A stretch of DNA of 64,000 nucleotides from Streptomyces sioyaensis. GTDB taxonomy: Bacteria; Actinomycetota; Actinomycetes; Streptomycetales; Streptomycetaceae. Made by a program: the position numbers and the translations under genes. The stretch is from assembly GCF_004122735.1 (NCBI RefSeq), contig NZ_SDIF01000017.1, positions 1 to 64,000 of the forward strand, given 5' to 3'. Positions 35,986 to 44,304 of the stretch are shown here, one piece after another (position 1 is the first letter of the stretch; every line of letters starts with the position of its first letter). A model generated the notes under the pieces. It saw nothing but the letters and a program-made list of their open reading frames with translations, searched no databases and was not told the origin of the DNA.

Positions 35986-36954
35986 TCAGCGCTGATTGAA
36001 GCGGTCCGCCGCCCGTTCGTTGAGGGCGCCGAGGACCGCACGCAGCCGAGGGGCCGGCGGCTGCTCCCCGGCCTCGACCGCCGCGCCGCGCACGGTGGTA
36101 TGGGTGCCGTCCCGCGGCAGCACCCGGGCGACCGCCGACACCAGCCGGGTGGTGGTCACCGGGGCCAGCCCGTGGGCCGTGGCGCCGAGCCTGGCCGCCG
36201 GGGTCAGCACCAGGCGCGTGCGCCGGCGCTGGAGCGCGGTCACGATGCGGTCCGCCGCCCGCTCGGCGTTCATGGACAGCAACGGCGCCCCGGCCACCGC
36301 GGAGAACCACCCGTACTCCCGCCGCCGGTCCCCGCCGAAGAGGGCATGGACATGCGACCCGGTGCGCATCAGGCCGGGGTGGACCGCGGTCACCGAGACG
36401 CCGTGCGGGGCCTCCTCCGCGTGCAGCCCGTCGGCCAGCGCGCCCACCGCCGACTTGGCGCAGGAGTACGGCAGCAGATGCGGCACCGTCAGCAGACCGC
36501 CGACCGACCCGATGAGCACCAGCCGGCCGCCGGCCGGGCTGCGCCGGAGGTGAGGGAGGGCGGCCAGCGCGGTGTTCAGGGCCCCGTGGAAGACCGAGTC
36601 CATCGCGTCCTGGAACCCCTCGGCGCCGAGCGCCTCCGCGGGGCCGACCTGGATGATGCCGGCGTTGGCGATGACGATGTCCAGTCCCCCGTGGTCCCCG
36701 GCGATCTCCGCGAGGCGGTCGCGCACCGCGGCCCGGTCCCGTACATCGCACACCACCCCCTGCACCGTGCCGCCGCGGCACGGGCCGAGCTTGCCGACGG
36801 CCCTGCCCAGCTCGGCGTCGTCCCTGGCCAGCAGCGCGACCTCACAGCCGCGCCGCAGCAACTCGCGGGCCAGCAGCAGCCCGAGCCCGCGCGAACCGCC
36901 GGTGACGACAGCGGTGAGCCCCGCGATCGAGGGAGGAGGCGGAAACACACGCAT
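35986..36954 (-). CDS. Short-chain dehydrogenase/reductase (SDR)
   Basis: This is a 322-residue classical SDR with extra C-terminal sequence. The cofactor motif is TGGSRGLG near residue 20, NAG follows near 97 (IANAGI), and the active-site tyrosine and lysine are in YSCAK, with Ser in IGSVGG before them. The C-terminal 70 residues form a helix-rich extension seen in membrane-associated SDR-family oxidoreductases. The ATG at 36954 with a GAAGGA site is chosen; upstream in-frame starts at 36969 and 36999 are weaker. The substrate is unknown; it stands inside the gvp region but is not a known vesicle gene. Confidence 0.85.
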   Translation of the reverse strand: MRVFPPPPSIAGLTAVVTGGSRGLGLLLARELLRRGCEVALLARDDAELGRAVGKLGPCRGGTVQGVVCDVRDRAAVRDRLAEIAGDHGGLDIVIANAGIIQVGPAEALGAEGFQDAMDSVFHGALNTALAALPHLRRSPAGGRLVLIGSVGGLLTVPHLLPYSCAKSAVGALADGLHAEEAPHGVSVTAVHPGLMRTGSHVHALFGGDRRREYGWFSAVAGAPLLSMNAERAADRIVTALQRRRTRLVLTPAARLGATAHGLAPVTTTRLVSAVARVLPRDGTHTTVRGAAVEAGEQPPAPRLRAVLGALNERAADRFNQR

Positions 36955-37034
36955 GGTGAGTCCTTCCATCGGGCGCCGGCCGGCGCGGGCGGCAGGCATG
37001 ACCTCACCTCACCGGCCCCGGCGCACGAACCGGC

Positions 37035-38024
37035 TCACTCCTCTTCCTCTTCCTCTTTCTCTTCTTCGCCCTCTTCCCACTCCTCGTCCTCTTCGTCCCC
37101 CTCGTCCCGGTCCTCGGCGTCGCCCTCGACCTCTTCCTCGTCCTCGTCGTACTCCTCCTCGGCGCCCTCGCCGTCCTCGCCCTCGTAGTCCTCCGCTTCT
37201 TCCGCTTCTTCCGCTTCTTCCGCCTCTTCGGCCTCGACGGCCTCCTCATGGGTCCGTACGACTTCGCCGTCGCGGATCTCGCCACGCCAGCCCTCCGGCT
37301 CCTCCTCGGTGAGGGTCACGTAGCGCTGGAAGTGTTTGAAGTCCAGCCGCAGTCGGCGTCCCTGGGCGCGCCAGATGTTCGCGGTCTTCTCGAAGAATCC
37401 CGAGGCGTAGTACTCGACGACCAGCACGATGCGGGTCAGGCTGGGCGCCAGCTCGTGAAAGCTGACGGCACCGTGGGTCGTTCCCTTGGAGCCCTCGGAC
37501 GTCCAGATGATGCGTTCGTCCGGCACCTGCTCCAGGACGGTCGCCTTCCAACCCCGGGTCGAGGGGCCGACCTTGGCCTTCCAGTCCGTGGTCGTCTCGT
37601 CCTCCAACGACACATTGCGGACGCCCTTGGTGAAGCTGCTGAATTTCTCGTACTGGGTCCAGTGGTCGTAGGCGGTGCGCAGCGGTACGCCGATATCGAG
37701 AACCTCGATGATGTTGGTGACCTTCTGGTCCCCGGACTTGCGCTTCTTCCCGCCGCCCAAGGCCTCCTTGGCCTTGTCCTTGACGTTCTCCGCCGTCCCC
37801 TTGAGTACGGCGGAGACGGGGGAGTCGCCGCCGAGGAGATTGGCGCCGATCTTGGAAAGGGATCCGCCGTTCTGGGCGACATCGGTGAGCTGGTCCGTCA
37901 CATCCATCAGCTTGTCGCCGGCTCGTTCGGCCAGATTTCCGACCCAGCTCGTCACATAGTCTCCGAGCTCGCCCCGCAGTCGGTCGAGTCCCGAGTCCGC
38001 TTTGTCCTGTCCCGTCTTGGCCAT
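37035..38024 (-). CDS. gvpZ: Gas-vesicle-associated SRPBCC-family protein (GvpZ-like)
   Basis: This is a 329-residue protein. The N-terminal 95 residues are amphipathic and charged. Residues about 100-245 form an SRPBCC/polyketide-cyclase-like domain (IIEVLDIGVPLRTAYDHWTQYEKF as its entry, EYYASGFFEK near its end). Residues 260-329 are nearly all Glu and Asp. By type and by its pairing with the gvpY-like gene it matches gvpZ of streptomycete gvp clusters. It follows that gene by 6 bases on the minus strand, whereas Y and Z are usually inside the plus operon. The role in vesicles is unknown. Confidence 0.7.
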   Translation of the reverse strand: MAKTGQDKADSGLDRLRGELGDYVTSWVGNLAERAGDKLMDVTDQLTDVAQNGGSLSKIGANLLGGDSPVSAVLKGTAENVKDKAKEALGGGKKRKSGDQKVTNIIEVLDIGVPLRTAYDHWTQYEKFSSFTKGVRNVSLEDETTTDWKAKVGPSTRGWKATVLEQVPDERIIWTSEGSKGTTHGAVSFHELAPSLTRIVLVVEYYASGFFEKTANIWRAQGRRLRLDFKHFQRYVTLTEEEPEGWRGEIRDGEVVRTHEEAVEAEEAEEAEEAEEAEDYEGEDGEGAEEEYDEDEEEVEGDAEDRDEGDEEDEEWEEGEEEKEEEEEE

Positions 38025-38030
38025 GACCGG

Positions 38031-38864
38031 TTACCTCCGGCGCTCGACGCGCGCTGATGTCTTTTTGGCGCTCTTCTTCGCAGCGGGGCCTGTTTTCCTG
38101 CCTGCGGCAGTCTTTTTCGGTGGGGCCTTCTTGGCGGCCTTCCCTGTCTTCTTCTTGGCCGTGGTCTCCTTGGCGGGTGCCTTCTTCGCGGCGGACTTCT
38201 TCGCTGTGGTCTTCTTTTCCGCGGCCTTCTTGGCCGGTGCCGACTCCTTGGCCGGGGCCTTCTCCGCTGCCGTCTTCTTCGCCGCAGTCTTCTTGGCGGC
38301 GGTCTTCTTCGCCGGCGCCGTCTTCTTCGCGGCCGTACGGCCGGTGGCGGCCTTCTTCCCGGCATCCGCCCGCGGGGTGCGCCGGCCGGTCCGCTCCTCG
38401 GGCTCCTCCTCGGGCTCCTCCTCGGGCTCCTCCTCGGGTTCCTCCTCGGGTTCCTCTTCCTCTTCCTCCTCCTCGTACTCGCCCTCGGGCTCCTCCTCGC
38501 CTTCTTCCTCCTCCTCTTCTTCTCCTTCTTCCTCCTCCGGCTCCAGCTCGCCGCTTTCGAGCTTCAGGGTCCGGTCGTGGAGCGTGTCGGCGAGGTTCTC
38601 AAGTTGCTGGTTGGCGGCCGCGGTCAGGGCCTTGCGGCCGGCGTCCAGCACTTCTCCGCGCAGTTGGTCACCCAGCTCCGCGACCTGGGGGATCTCGCCG
38701 AGTTTGCGTATCCCCTCCGTCACGAGCTGTCGCGGTTCGAGCCCCAACTGACGTCCGGCGACATACGACGCCACTGTCAAGGCGAACCGTGCCTTCTTCG
38801 TGCGGCCCAGCAGATAGCCGCCGGCCAGTGCGGCGACCAACAGGGCCTTGGATCCGTCACTCAT
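38031..38864 (-). CDS. gvpY: Gas-vesicle-associated protein with Glu-rich and Lys/Ala-rich tails (GvpY-like)
   Basis: This is a 277-residue protein in three parts. Residues 1-105 hold a short hydrophobic N-terminus (ALLVAALAGGYLLG) and a helical domain (GLEPRQLVTEGIRKLGEI). Residues about 107-157 are almost pure Glu, with a PEEE period. Residues about 165-277 are Lys/Ala/Thr-rich like histone H1 tails. The N-terminal domain matches the GvpY proteins of streptomycetes. The tail could bind DNA or the acidic tails of partner proteins such as the GvpZ-like protein. It starts at the ATG 38864. Confidence 0.7.
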   Translation of the reverse strand: MSDGSKALLVAALAGGYLLGRTKKARFALTVASYVAGRQLGLEPRQLVTEGIRKLGEIPQVAELGDQLRGEVLDAGRKALTAAANQQLENLADTLHDRTLKLESGELEPEEEEGEEEEEEEGEEEPEGEYEEEEEEEEPEEEPEEEPEEEPEEEPEERTGRRTPRADAGKKAATGRTAAKKTAPAKKTAAKKTAAKKTAAEKAPAKESAPAKKAAEKKTTAKKSAAKKAPAKETTAKKKTGKAAKKAPPKKTAAGRKTGPAAKKSAKKTSARVERRR

Positions 38865-39187
38865 GGGTGCGCCACCTTTTCCCGGTCATCCGGCCGAATC
38901 GGCGTCCGTTCAGGGAGTCACCGTCCAGCGGTGATGCTCCGCCCTAACTCCAGGGTGAGCTGTGTGATGTCCTCCGCATCTTGAGCGCGCTGACAAGCCC
39001 TGCGCGGCTACACCGTGAATGCGGCCGATGCCATTGCGTGGTGTATATCCGCGGGGGACAGGGCACGCGGAATGCCGTCGGCTGCCTCCTGCCCGCTCGC
39101 ATAAGGGCTGGTCACGGGGGTGTACGGCACGTCGCATGCCCCCGTAGCAGGTGTGCGGACACCGCGTAACGGCCCTAGGCTCGGAAT
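38865..39187. other. 323-bp divergent intergenic region
   Basis: No supported gene lies between the gvpY-like gene (minus) and the exported peptidase gene (plus). The right end holds a TAGGCT box just upstream of the peptidase start. I could not define a promoter for the gvpY-like gene. Confidence 0.55.
39176..39181 (+). promoter_or_regulatory. Candidate -10 of leaderless peptidase gene
   Basis: TAGGCT ends 6 bases before the ATG at 39188 and no ribosome site is seen, as for the genes starting at 7109 and 18398. Confidence 0.4.
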
Positions 39188-40804
39188 ATGCCGGGAATAC
39201 GCCGTGCGCCGTCTCGTGTGGGAGTAGGGGGAGCGCGGCGTGTTCGCCGGCGCACGGTGTCCGTACGGCTGTGGGCCGTGGCGGCGGTGGTGGCGCTGTG
39301 CGGCGTCTTTGCGGGAACTCCCGCCGCGGTGGCAGTCGGTGACCAGGATCTGACGCCGTTCTACAAGCAGCACCTGTCGTGGGAACCGTGCGGCACGGAT
39401 GTGCAGAGCGGCGCGCAGAGCGGGGGCGCCACCGAGCCGCCCGGCTTCCGGGAGCGCCTGGAGTGCGCCCGGCTGACGGTGCCGCGGAACTACTCCGACC
39501 CCGGCCGGAACACGATGCAGGTCCAGCTGATCCGGCTCAAGGCGACCGGGCCCGGCAACCGGCTCGGCTCACTGGTGCTCAACCCCGGGGGACCGGGTGC
39601 TTCCGGCGTCAACTATCTGATCGACAGCGGCAGCGCCTTCGCCCGGCTGGGACAGCGCTACGACATCGTCAGCTTCGACCCGCGCGGCACCGGCCACACC
39701 GACCCCGTCTCCTGCGGCAGCAAGCTCAGCCCGCCCCCCGCCACGGACGAGGACAACAGCCTGGCCGCGAAGGAGAAACGCATCAACGAGGCCTGCGGGC
39801 GCTACTCCGGCGGGCTGCTGCCCTGGGTCGGCACCCCCGACGTCGCCCGGGACATGGACGTACTGCGCGCCGCGGTCCACGACGACAAGCTCAACTACCT
39901 CGGCTTCTCCTACGGTTCCAAACTCGGCGCGGTCTACGCCCATGAATTCCCCCGCAAGGTCGGCCGGATGGTGCTGGACAGCGTCGAGGACCCCACCAAG
40001 AACACCTGGCAGACCGCGGTGGCCCAGGCCCGGGGCTTCCAGCGGGCGCTGGACGACTTCGCCGCCGACTGCCTCCATGGCGCAAACTGCCCGCTGGGCA
40101 CCGATCCGCATCAGGCGCAGGAGCAACTCCGCAGCTGGTACCGGAAGTTGAGCGAGACGCCGATGACGGTGAAGGGGGAGACGGTGGACGAGACCACCTA
40201 TGTGTACGCCCTGCGGGAGGCCCTTTACAGCAGAAGCGACTGGCCGCAGTTGCGCCAGGCGCTGGCTCAGCTGCGGCGCGGCGACGCCTCGGGGATCCTC
40301 CGGCTGAGCAACAGCGGCGAGGGCGGCGGGGGCGCCCACGCCGGCCGGCTCCCGGCGCGGCAGGTCGGGCGGGACGAGCTGCCGTCGCAGGACCAGCTGG
40401 CCCTGCGGGCGATCGCCTGCCGGGACACCTCGGAGCGCTACGGTGCCGACGACTTCCCCCGGGCGGAGCGCGAACTCACCAAGGCCTCCCCGCTCTTCGG
40501 CCCGGACATCGCCCCGACACTGCTGGACTGCTACGACTGGCCGGTGGCGGGCGACGACTCCTCCCGCGACGTCTCGGCGCCCGGAGCCCCGCCCATGCTG
40601 CTCGTCGCCACCACCAATGATCCGGCGACGCCCTACCAGGGTGCGTTCAGCATGGCGCGGGCGCTGGACAACTCCAGTGTCGTGCTGACCTATCGCGGTG
40701 AGGGGCATGCCGCCTACACCACCGGCGACCCCTGCATCCAGCACTATGTCGACGACTTCTTCCTGAACGGCACCCTGCCGAAGCCCCGTACGTCCTGCGG
40801 CTGA
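39188..40804 (+). CDS. Exported tripeptidyl aminopeptidase-like alpha/beta hydrolase
   Basis: This is a 538-residue protein. A basic start and hydrophobic segment (LWAVAAVVALCGVFAGTPAAVA) make a Sec signal peptide, with cleavage near residue 50. The catalytic triad of the SlpD/Tap family is present: Ser241 in GFSYGSKLG, Asp478 in NDPATPY and His507 in GEGHAAY. The oxyanion NPGGPGASG stretch lies near residue 140. Such enzymes cut tripeptides from the N-termini of exported proteins. The last codon pair runs into a 7-base tandem repeat. Confidence 0.88.
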   Translation: MPGIRRAPSRVGVGGARRVRRRTVSVRLWAVAAVVALCGVFAGTPAAVAVGDQDLTPFYKQHLSWEPCGTDVQSGAQSGGATEPPGFRERLECARLTVPRNYSDPGRNTMQVQLIRLKATGPGNRLGSLVLNPGGPGASGVNYLIDSGSAFARLGQRYDIVSFDPRGTGHTDPVSCGSKLSPPPATDEDNSLAAKEKRINEACGRYSGGLLPWVGTPDVARDMDVLRAAVHDDKLNYLGFSYGSKLGAVYAHEFPRKVGRMVLDSVEDPTKNTWQTAVAQARGFQRALDDFAADCLHGANCPLGTDPHQAQEQLRSWYRKLSETPMTVKGETVDETTYVYALREALYSRSDWPQLRQALAQLRRGDASGILRLSNSGEGGGGAHAGRLPARQVGRDELPSQDQLALRAIACRDTSERYGADDFPRAERELTKASPLFGPDIAPTLLDCYDWPVAGDDSSRDVSAPGAPPMLLVATTNDPATPYQGAFSMARALDNSSVVLTYRGEGHAAYTTGDPCIQHYVDDFFLNGTLPKPRTSCG

Positions 40805-40863
40805 CGGCTGACGGCTGACGGCTGACGGCTGACGGCTGACGGCTGACGGCTGACGGCTGACGG
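40801..40863. repeat. CTGACGG tandem repeat, nine copies
   Basis: Nine perfect head-to-tail copies of the 7-base unit CTGACGG. The TGA inside the first copy is the stop codon of the peptidase gene. A change in copy number would thus not alter the protein. Replication slippage is the likely source. Confidence 0.95.
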
Positions 40864-40907
40864 CCGACCGGTCCGCCCCGCGAGCCCCAACGCGCCGTCA
40901 GGGGAGG

Positions 40908-41135
40908 CTACTTGTAGTAGCGGGCGTCCTCGACGTCGACGACGGGGGCGCCGGGGGACGGCGGCTGGGTGCGCCGCCGCTTGAGGATGCTGACGTAGGT
41001 GGCGAGGCCGATGATGCCGACGATCATCATGATGATCCCCACCAGGTCGAGGTTGATCCCGGCCATGTGCCAGTCCACCGCGAACGTGAGGATCGCGCCC
41101 ACCGCGAGCAGGCCGATGCACCCGCCGATACCCAT
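40908..41135 (-). CDS. Small membrane protein, DUF6458-like
   Basis: This is a 75-residue protein with two membrane helices (GCIGLLAVGAILTFAV and LDLVGIIMMIVGIIGLATYV) and a charged tail. The opening MGIGGCIGL and the order of helices match the actinobacterial DUF6458 family, whose function is unknown. The ATG at 41135 has GGAGG upstream. The nearest genes are convergent or separate, so it is probably monocistronic. Confidence 0.75.
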   Translation of the reverse strand: MGIGGCIGLLAVGAILTFAVDWHMAGINLDLVGIIMMIVGIIGLATYVSILKRRRTQPPSPGAPVVDVEDARYYK

Positions 41136-41255
41136 GGTGCCAACCTCCATAACTCTCTTGGCAGAAAACCCCGTTGAGGCATCGGGTACCCCGAGGCGGT
41201 CGCCTTATGTGCGCAAGCGGGGCGGGCGGCGGGCGGTCCGGTGCCCCGGCCGGGC

Positions 41256-42272
41256 TCAGCCGGCCCGCCGACCGCCCCTGCCGGAAGTCTTCTTCGCCGC
41301 GGCCGTCGTCTTGGCGGCGGACTTCTTGGCAGCCGACTTCTTGGCGGTGGTTTCGCCGGCGGCCGTCTTCTTCGCCGCGGTCTTCTTCGCGGTGCTCGTC
41401 TTCGCGGTGCCCTTCTTCGCGGTGCTCTTCGCCGTACCGCGGCCGGACCGGGCGGTGCTCCGGGCGGGTTCGCCCTCCTCGTCCTCACCGCGGGACTTCC
41501 TGGCCGCGCGCACGCTGTCCTGCAGGGCCGCCATCAGGTCCATCACCCCTCCGGCGGGCGGCTCCTCGCCGGCCTCGAAGTGCGGCTCACGATGCGCCAG
41601 CTTCGCCGCCACGATCTCTTCGAGCGCCTCGCGGTAATGGTCGTGCACGTCGTCCTCGGACAGTGCGCCGAAGGAGTCCATCAGGGTCTCCGCGGCCTCC
41701 ACCTCATTGGCATGGACCTCCACCTGCCGCTCGGGAAGGACCCCGTCCATCGGGCGGATCTGGTGCGGCCACAGCAGCACCTGCATCACCAGCGCGCCCT
41801 CCATCGGCCGGATCATGGCGAGCGTCTCCCGCCCGTGCAGCGCGATCTTGCCGAGGCCCACGCGCTGATGCCGTTCCATCGCCTCGCGCAGCAGCACATA
41901 GGGCTTGGCTGCGGCGGGGCTGTCGATGCCCAGGTAGTAGCCCTTGCCCATCTGCAGCGGGTCGATGTCGCCGCCGGCGACGAACGCCAGGATCGTCAGG
42001 GTCTTCGCGGTCGGCAGCGGCAGCGCGTCCAGATCCTCGTCGCTCAGCGGGACGACGGTGTCGCCGTCGCCGGGACGGTAGCCCCGGCCGATCTCGTCCG
42101 GGGAGATCTCGACGCCCTCCACCGAGCACACGGGCTGATTGCGCACCCGCCCGCCGTCCGCGGTGTGGATCCGTACGAAGCTGACGGACGCGGAGCTGTC
42201 CGTGGCGTTGTACGCCGCGACCGGGATCGTGACCAGGCCGAAGCTGATGGAGAACTTCGCCGTGGGGCGCAT
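41256..42272 (-). CDS. ku: Non-homologous end-joining protein Ku
   Basis: This is a 338-residue bacterial Ku. The ring domain (about 1-255) opens MRPTAKFSISFGLVTIPV and holds VVPLSDEDL and MDLMAAL..SV at its end. Ku binds DNA ends as a dimer and recruits a LigD-type polymerase and ligase. Residues about 265-338 form a Lys/Ala/Thr-rich tail (KKTAAKKTAAG) that in other Ku proteins helps DNA binding. The ATG at 42272 (GAAGG upstream) is preferred to one at 42332. A LigD-type polymerase lies 4 kb downstream on the other strand. Confidence 0.93.
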   Translation of the reverse strand: MRPTAKFSISFGLVTIPVAAYNATDSSASVSFVRIHTADGGRVRNQPVCSVEGVEISPDEIGRGYRPGDGDTVVPLSDEDLDALPLPTAKTLTILAFVAGGDIDPLQMGKGYYLGIDSPAAAKPYVLLREAMERHQRVGLGKIALHGRETLAMIRPMEGALVMQVLLWPHQIRPMDGVLPERQVEVHANEVEAAETLMDSFGALSEDDVHDHYREALEEIVAAKLAHREPHFEAGEEPPAGGVMDLMAALQDSVRAARKSRGEDEEGEPARSTARSGRGTAKSTAKKGTAKTSTAKKTAAKKTAAGETTAKKSAAKKSAAKTTAAAKKTSGRGGRRAG

Positions 42273-42397
42273 GGGGCCGCCTTCGTCGGAGCCATTCGGA
42301 TCCATGCTAGGCGGGGCGGGCGGCGCCGACATCCCGTGCGCGACCGGGTGTGCCGATCGGGTGGCGGGGGCGGTCCGCCCGGGCGCCGTCCGTGCGC

Positions 42398-43789
42398 TCA
42401 GCCGGCCTCGGCCCGGACGCGGCCCGCGCGGACCGCCTCCACGAGCGCCTGGTGGTCGCGCGCGTTCTGGTCCGCGTAGCGCTCCGCGAACTGCGCCAGC
42501 GCCTCGTCGAAGACCGTCCCCGAGCCGAGGTACGCGCCGATCGCGATCCGGTCGCCCGACCTGGCATGCGCGCGGGCCAGCGTGGCGCCGCAGCGCACGG
42601 CGAACCGCCGCATGCCCACCGGCGCCATCTCGTCCGCCGGCATGATGCCCTTCCAGTCGCGCAGCTGGCGTACGTAGAAATCGCGGGGGCGGCCGTCGAT
42701 ACCGGTGGTCCGCTGCCAGCCGAGGAAGATGTCGCTGGCGGCCTGCATCATCCGCTGGCCGTCCACGACCCGGGCGCCCTGGTTGCGGTGCCGGCTCGCC
42801 CCGGCGTACGGGGCGAGTACCGACTCGTCGGCCTCCTTGGCCTGGAGCAGCAGCGGATCGTCGGCGTCCTTGCCGAGCAGCAGCAGGATCCAGCAGCGGG
42901 TGCCCACGCTGCCGACGCCGACGACCTTGCGGGCCAGGTCGACGACCCGGTACTGCTCCAGCAGCCGGCGGTGGTCCGCGCGCAGACTGTGGCCGTAACT
43001 GGCGATGAGATCACTGAGGGTGCCGGCCAGCCGGTCGCCCTCGGGGCCCGGCAGCAGGTCGTGCAGCGGCACGACCAGCGGGGGATCGGACGCGATCCGC
43101 ACCTGCCCGCCGCTGCGCCGGGTCAGCTTGCGGAACGCCTGCAGGGTGTCGTGCCCATGGGCGTCCTCGATGATCCGGGCCAGCCCCGCCCGGCCCCTGG
43201 CGCCCAGCTCCTGTGCCTCCTCGGCCTCGATCTCGGCCATGTCGGCGTGCTCGTACCAGACCTCCAGGGTGCGCATCCCCGCGTACCGGCGCATCTGCTC
43301 GCGGTAGGAAGCGCCGGCGGCCCGGACGATGCCGGCCCGTTCCGGTTCGCTGAAGCCGTTCTGGCGGCCCGCGATGGCGAAGCTGGCCGCCAGTCGCTTG
43401 ACGTCCCACTCCCACGGGCCGGGCAGGGTCTCGTCGAAGTCGTTGATGTCGAACATCAGATGACGCTCGGGGGAGGCCAGCAGCCGGAAATTCAGCAGAT
43501 GGGCGTCCCCGCACAGCTGGGCCCGCAGCCCCGTCGACGGTGTCGTGGCCAGATCCGCCGCCATGATGGCGGCCGCACCGCGATAGAACCGGAACGGTGA
43601 CTCCAGCATCCGCCCGTAGCGAAGGGGCACCAACTCCGGGACACGGTGGGCCGATTGCCGCTCGACGATGTCCACCGGATCGGCCCGGTCCGGTGCCGGG
43701 GTGAACTCCGCATGACGGGAGCGGGGCACTTCGGAGCGAAGTGCCCTGCCCCGTTCCGCGCGTTCCCGCGCGGTGGGTCCGGTGGCCAT
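42398..43789 (-). CDS. DUF2252 family protein (kinase-like fold)
   Basis: This is a 463-residue protein of the DUF2252 family. LCGDAHLLNFRLL near residue 92 and FDINDFDETLPGPWEWDVKRLAASF (by its ends FDINDFD and KRLAASF) resemble the catalytic and metal loops of aminoglycoside-phosphotransferase folds, so it may bind or transfer phosphate, though this is untested for the family. It follows the small membrane protein gene after 18 bases and is thus in one operon with it. Confidence 0.82.
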   Translation of the reverse strand: MATGPTARERAERGRALRSEVPRSRHAEFTPAPDRADPVDIVERQSAHRVPELVPLRYGRMLESPFRFYRGAAAIMAADLATTPSTGLRAQLCGDAHLLNFRLLASPERHLMFDINDFDETLPGPWEWDVKRLAASFAIAGRQNGFSEPERAGIVRAAGASYREQMRRYAGMRTLEVWYEHADMAEIEAEEAQELGARGRAGLARIIEDAHGHDTLQAFRKLTRRSGGQVRIASDPPLVVPLHDLLPGPEGDRLAGTLSDLIASYGHSLRADHRRLLEQYRVVDLARKVVGVGSVGTRCWILLLLGKDADDPLLLQAKEADESVLAPYAGASRHRNQGARVVDGQRMMQAASDIFLGWQRTTGIDGRPRDFYVRQLRDWKGIMPADEMAPVGMRRFAVRCGATLARAHARSGDRIAIGAYLGSGTVFDEALAQFAERYADQNARDHQALVEAVRAGRVRAEAG

Positions 43790-43807
43790 GAGGCGCGTCG
43801 GGCCCGG

Positions 43808-44206
43808 TCAGACGGCGACGGCGTGGCGGTGGTCTCCGGCACACAGCGCCCAGATGATGAAGATGTCGATGGCGATCACCACGATGGCCCAGAACGGGTA
43901 GTGGGGGATCCACAGGAAGTTCGCGAGCGCGCTCAGGCCCGCGAGGATCACACCGACCACCCGGGCCCACGTCGCGCCGCTGCTCAGCAGGGCGATACCC
44001 GCGATCAGGATGACGATGCCCAGGATGAGATGGATCCAGCCCCACCCGGTGAGGTTGAAGGAGAAGACGTAGTTCTGCGTGGTGACGAAGACGTTGTCCT
44101 TGGCGATGGCGGAGATGCCCTCCAGGGCGGTCATCGCACCACCGAAGATCATCAGGACTGCGGCGAATGCGGTCCATCCGCCCACAGTCTGCTTCTGAGA
44201 GGCCAT
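43808..44206 (-). CDS. Four-helix membrane protein, DUF7144-like
   Basis: This is a 132-residue protein with four membrane helices: WTAFAAVLMIFGGAMTALEG, WGWIHLILGIVILIAGIALL, VVGVILAGLSALANFLW and AIVVIAIDIFIIWALC. The pattern, with GGWTAFA near the start, fits the actinobacterial DUF7144 family of unknown function. AGGAGTGA precedes the ATG at 44206. The operon with the DUF2252 gene suggests stress-related work, but no activity is known. Confidence 0.78.
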   Translation of the reverse strand: MASQKQTVGGWTAFAAVLMIFGGAMTALEGISAIAKDNVFVTTQNYVFSFNLTGWGWIHLILGIVILIAGIALLSSGATWARVVGVILAGLSALANFLWIPHYPFWAIVVIAIDIFIIWALCAGDHRHAVAV

Positions 44207-44304
44207 GGGTCACTCCTCTGCTTGAGAAACCTGGCCGACCACACCGGACCCGCCGGTGATCATGCCGTGACACCACGGTTCCACAGGTACGCGGAACCCG
44301 CATG

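Noticed and set aside
38388..38550. Long GAG/GAA-like codon runs in the gvpY-like gene, possible assembly artefact
   Set aside because: The runs stay in frame, mix Glu codons with Pro and Tyr codons, and similar acidic tails occur in the neighbouring gvpZ-like gene.
41180..41192. GGGTAC box upstream of the small membrane protein gene, possible SigB-type -10
   Set aside because: No matching -35 (GNNT) at 14-16 bases was found, so a stress promoter cannot be supported.
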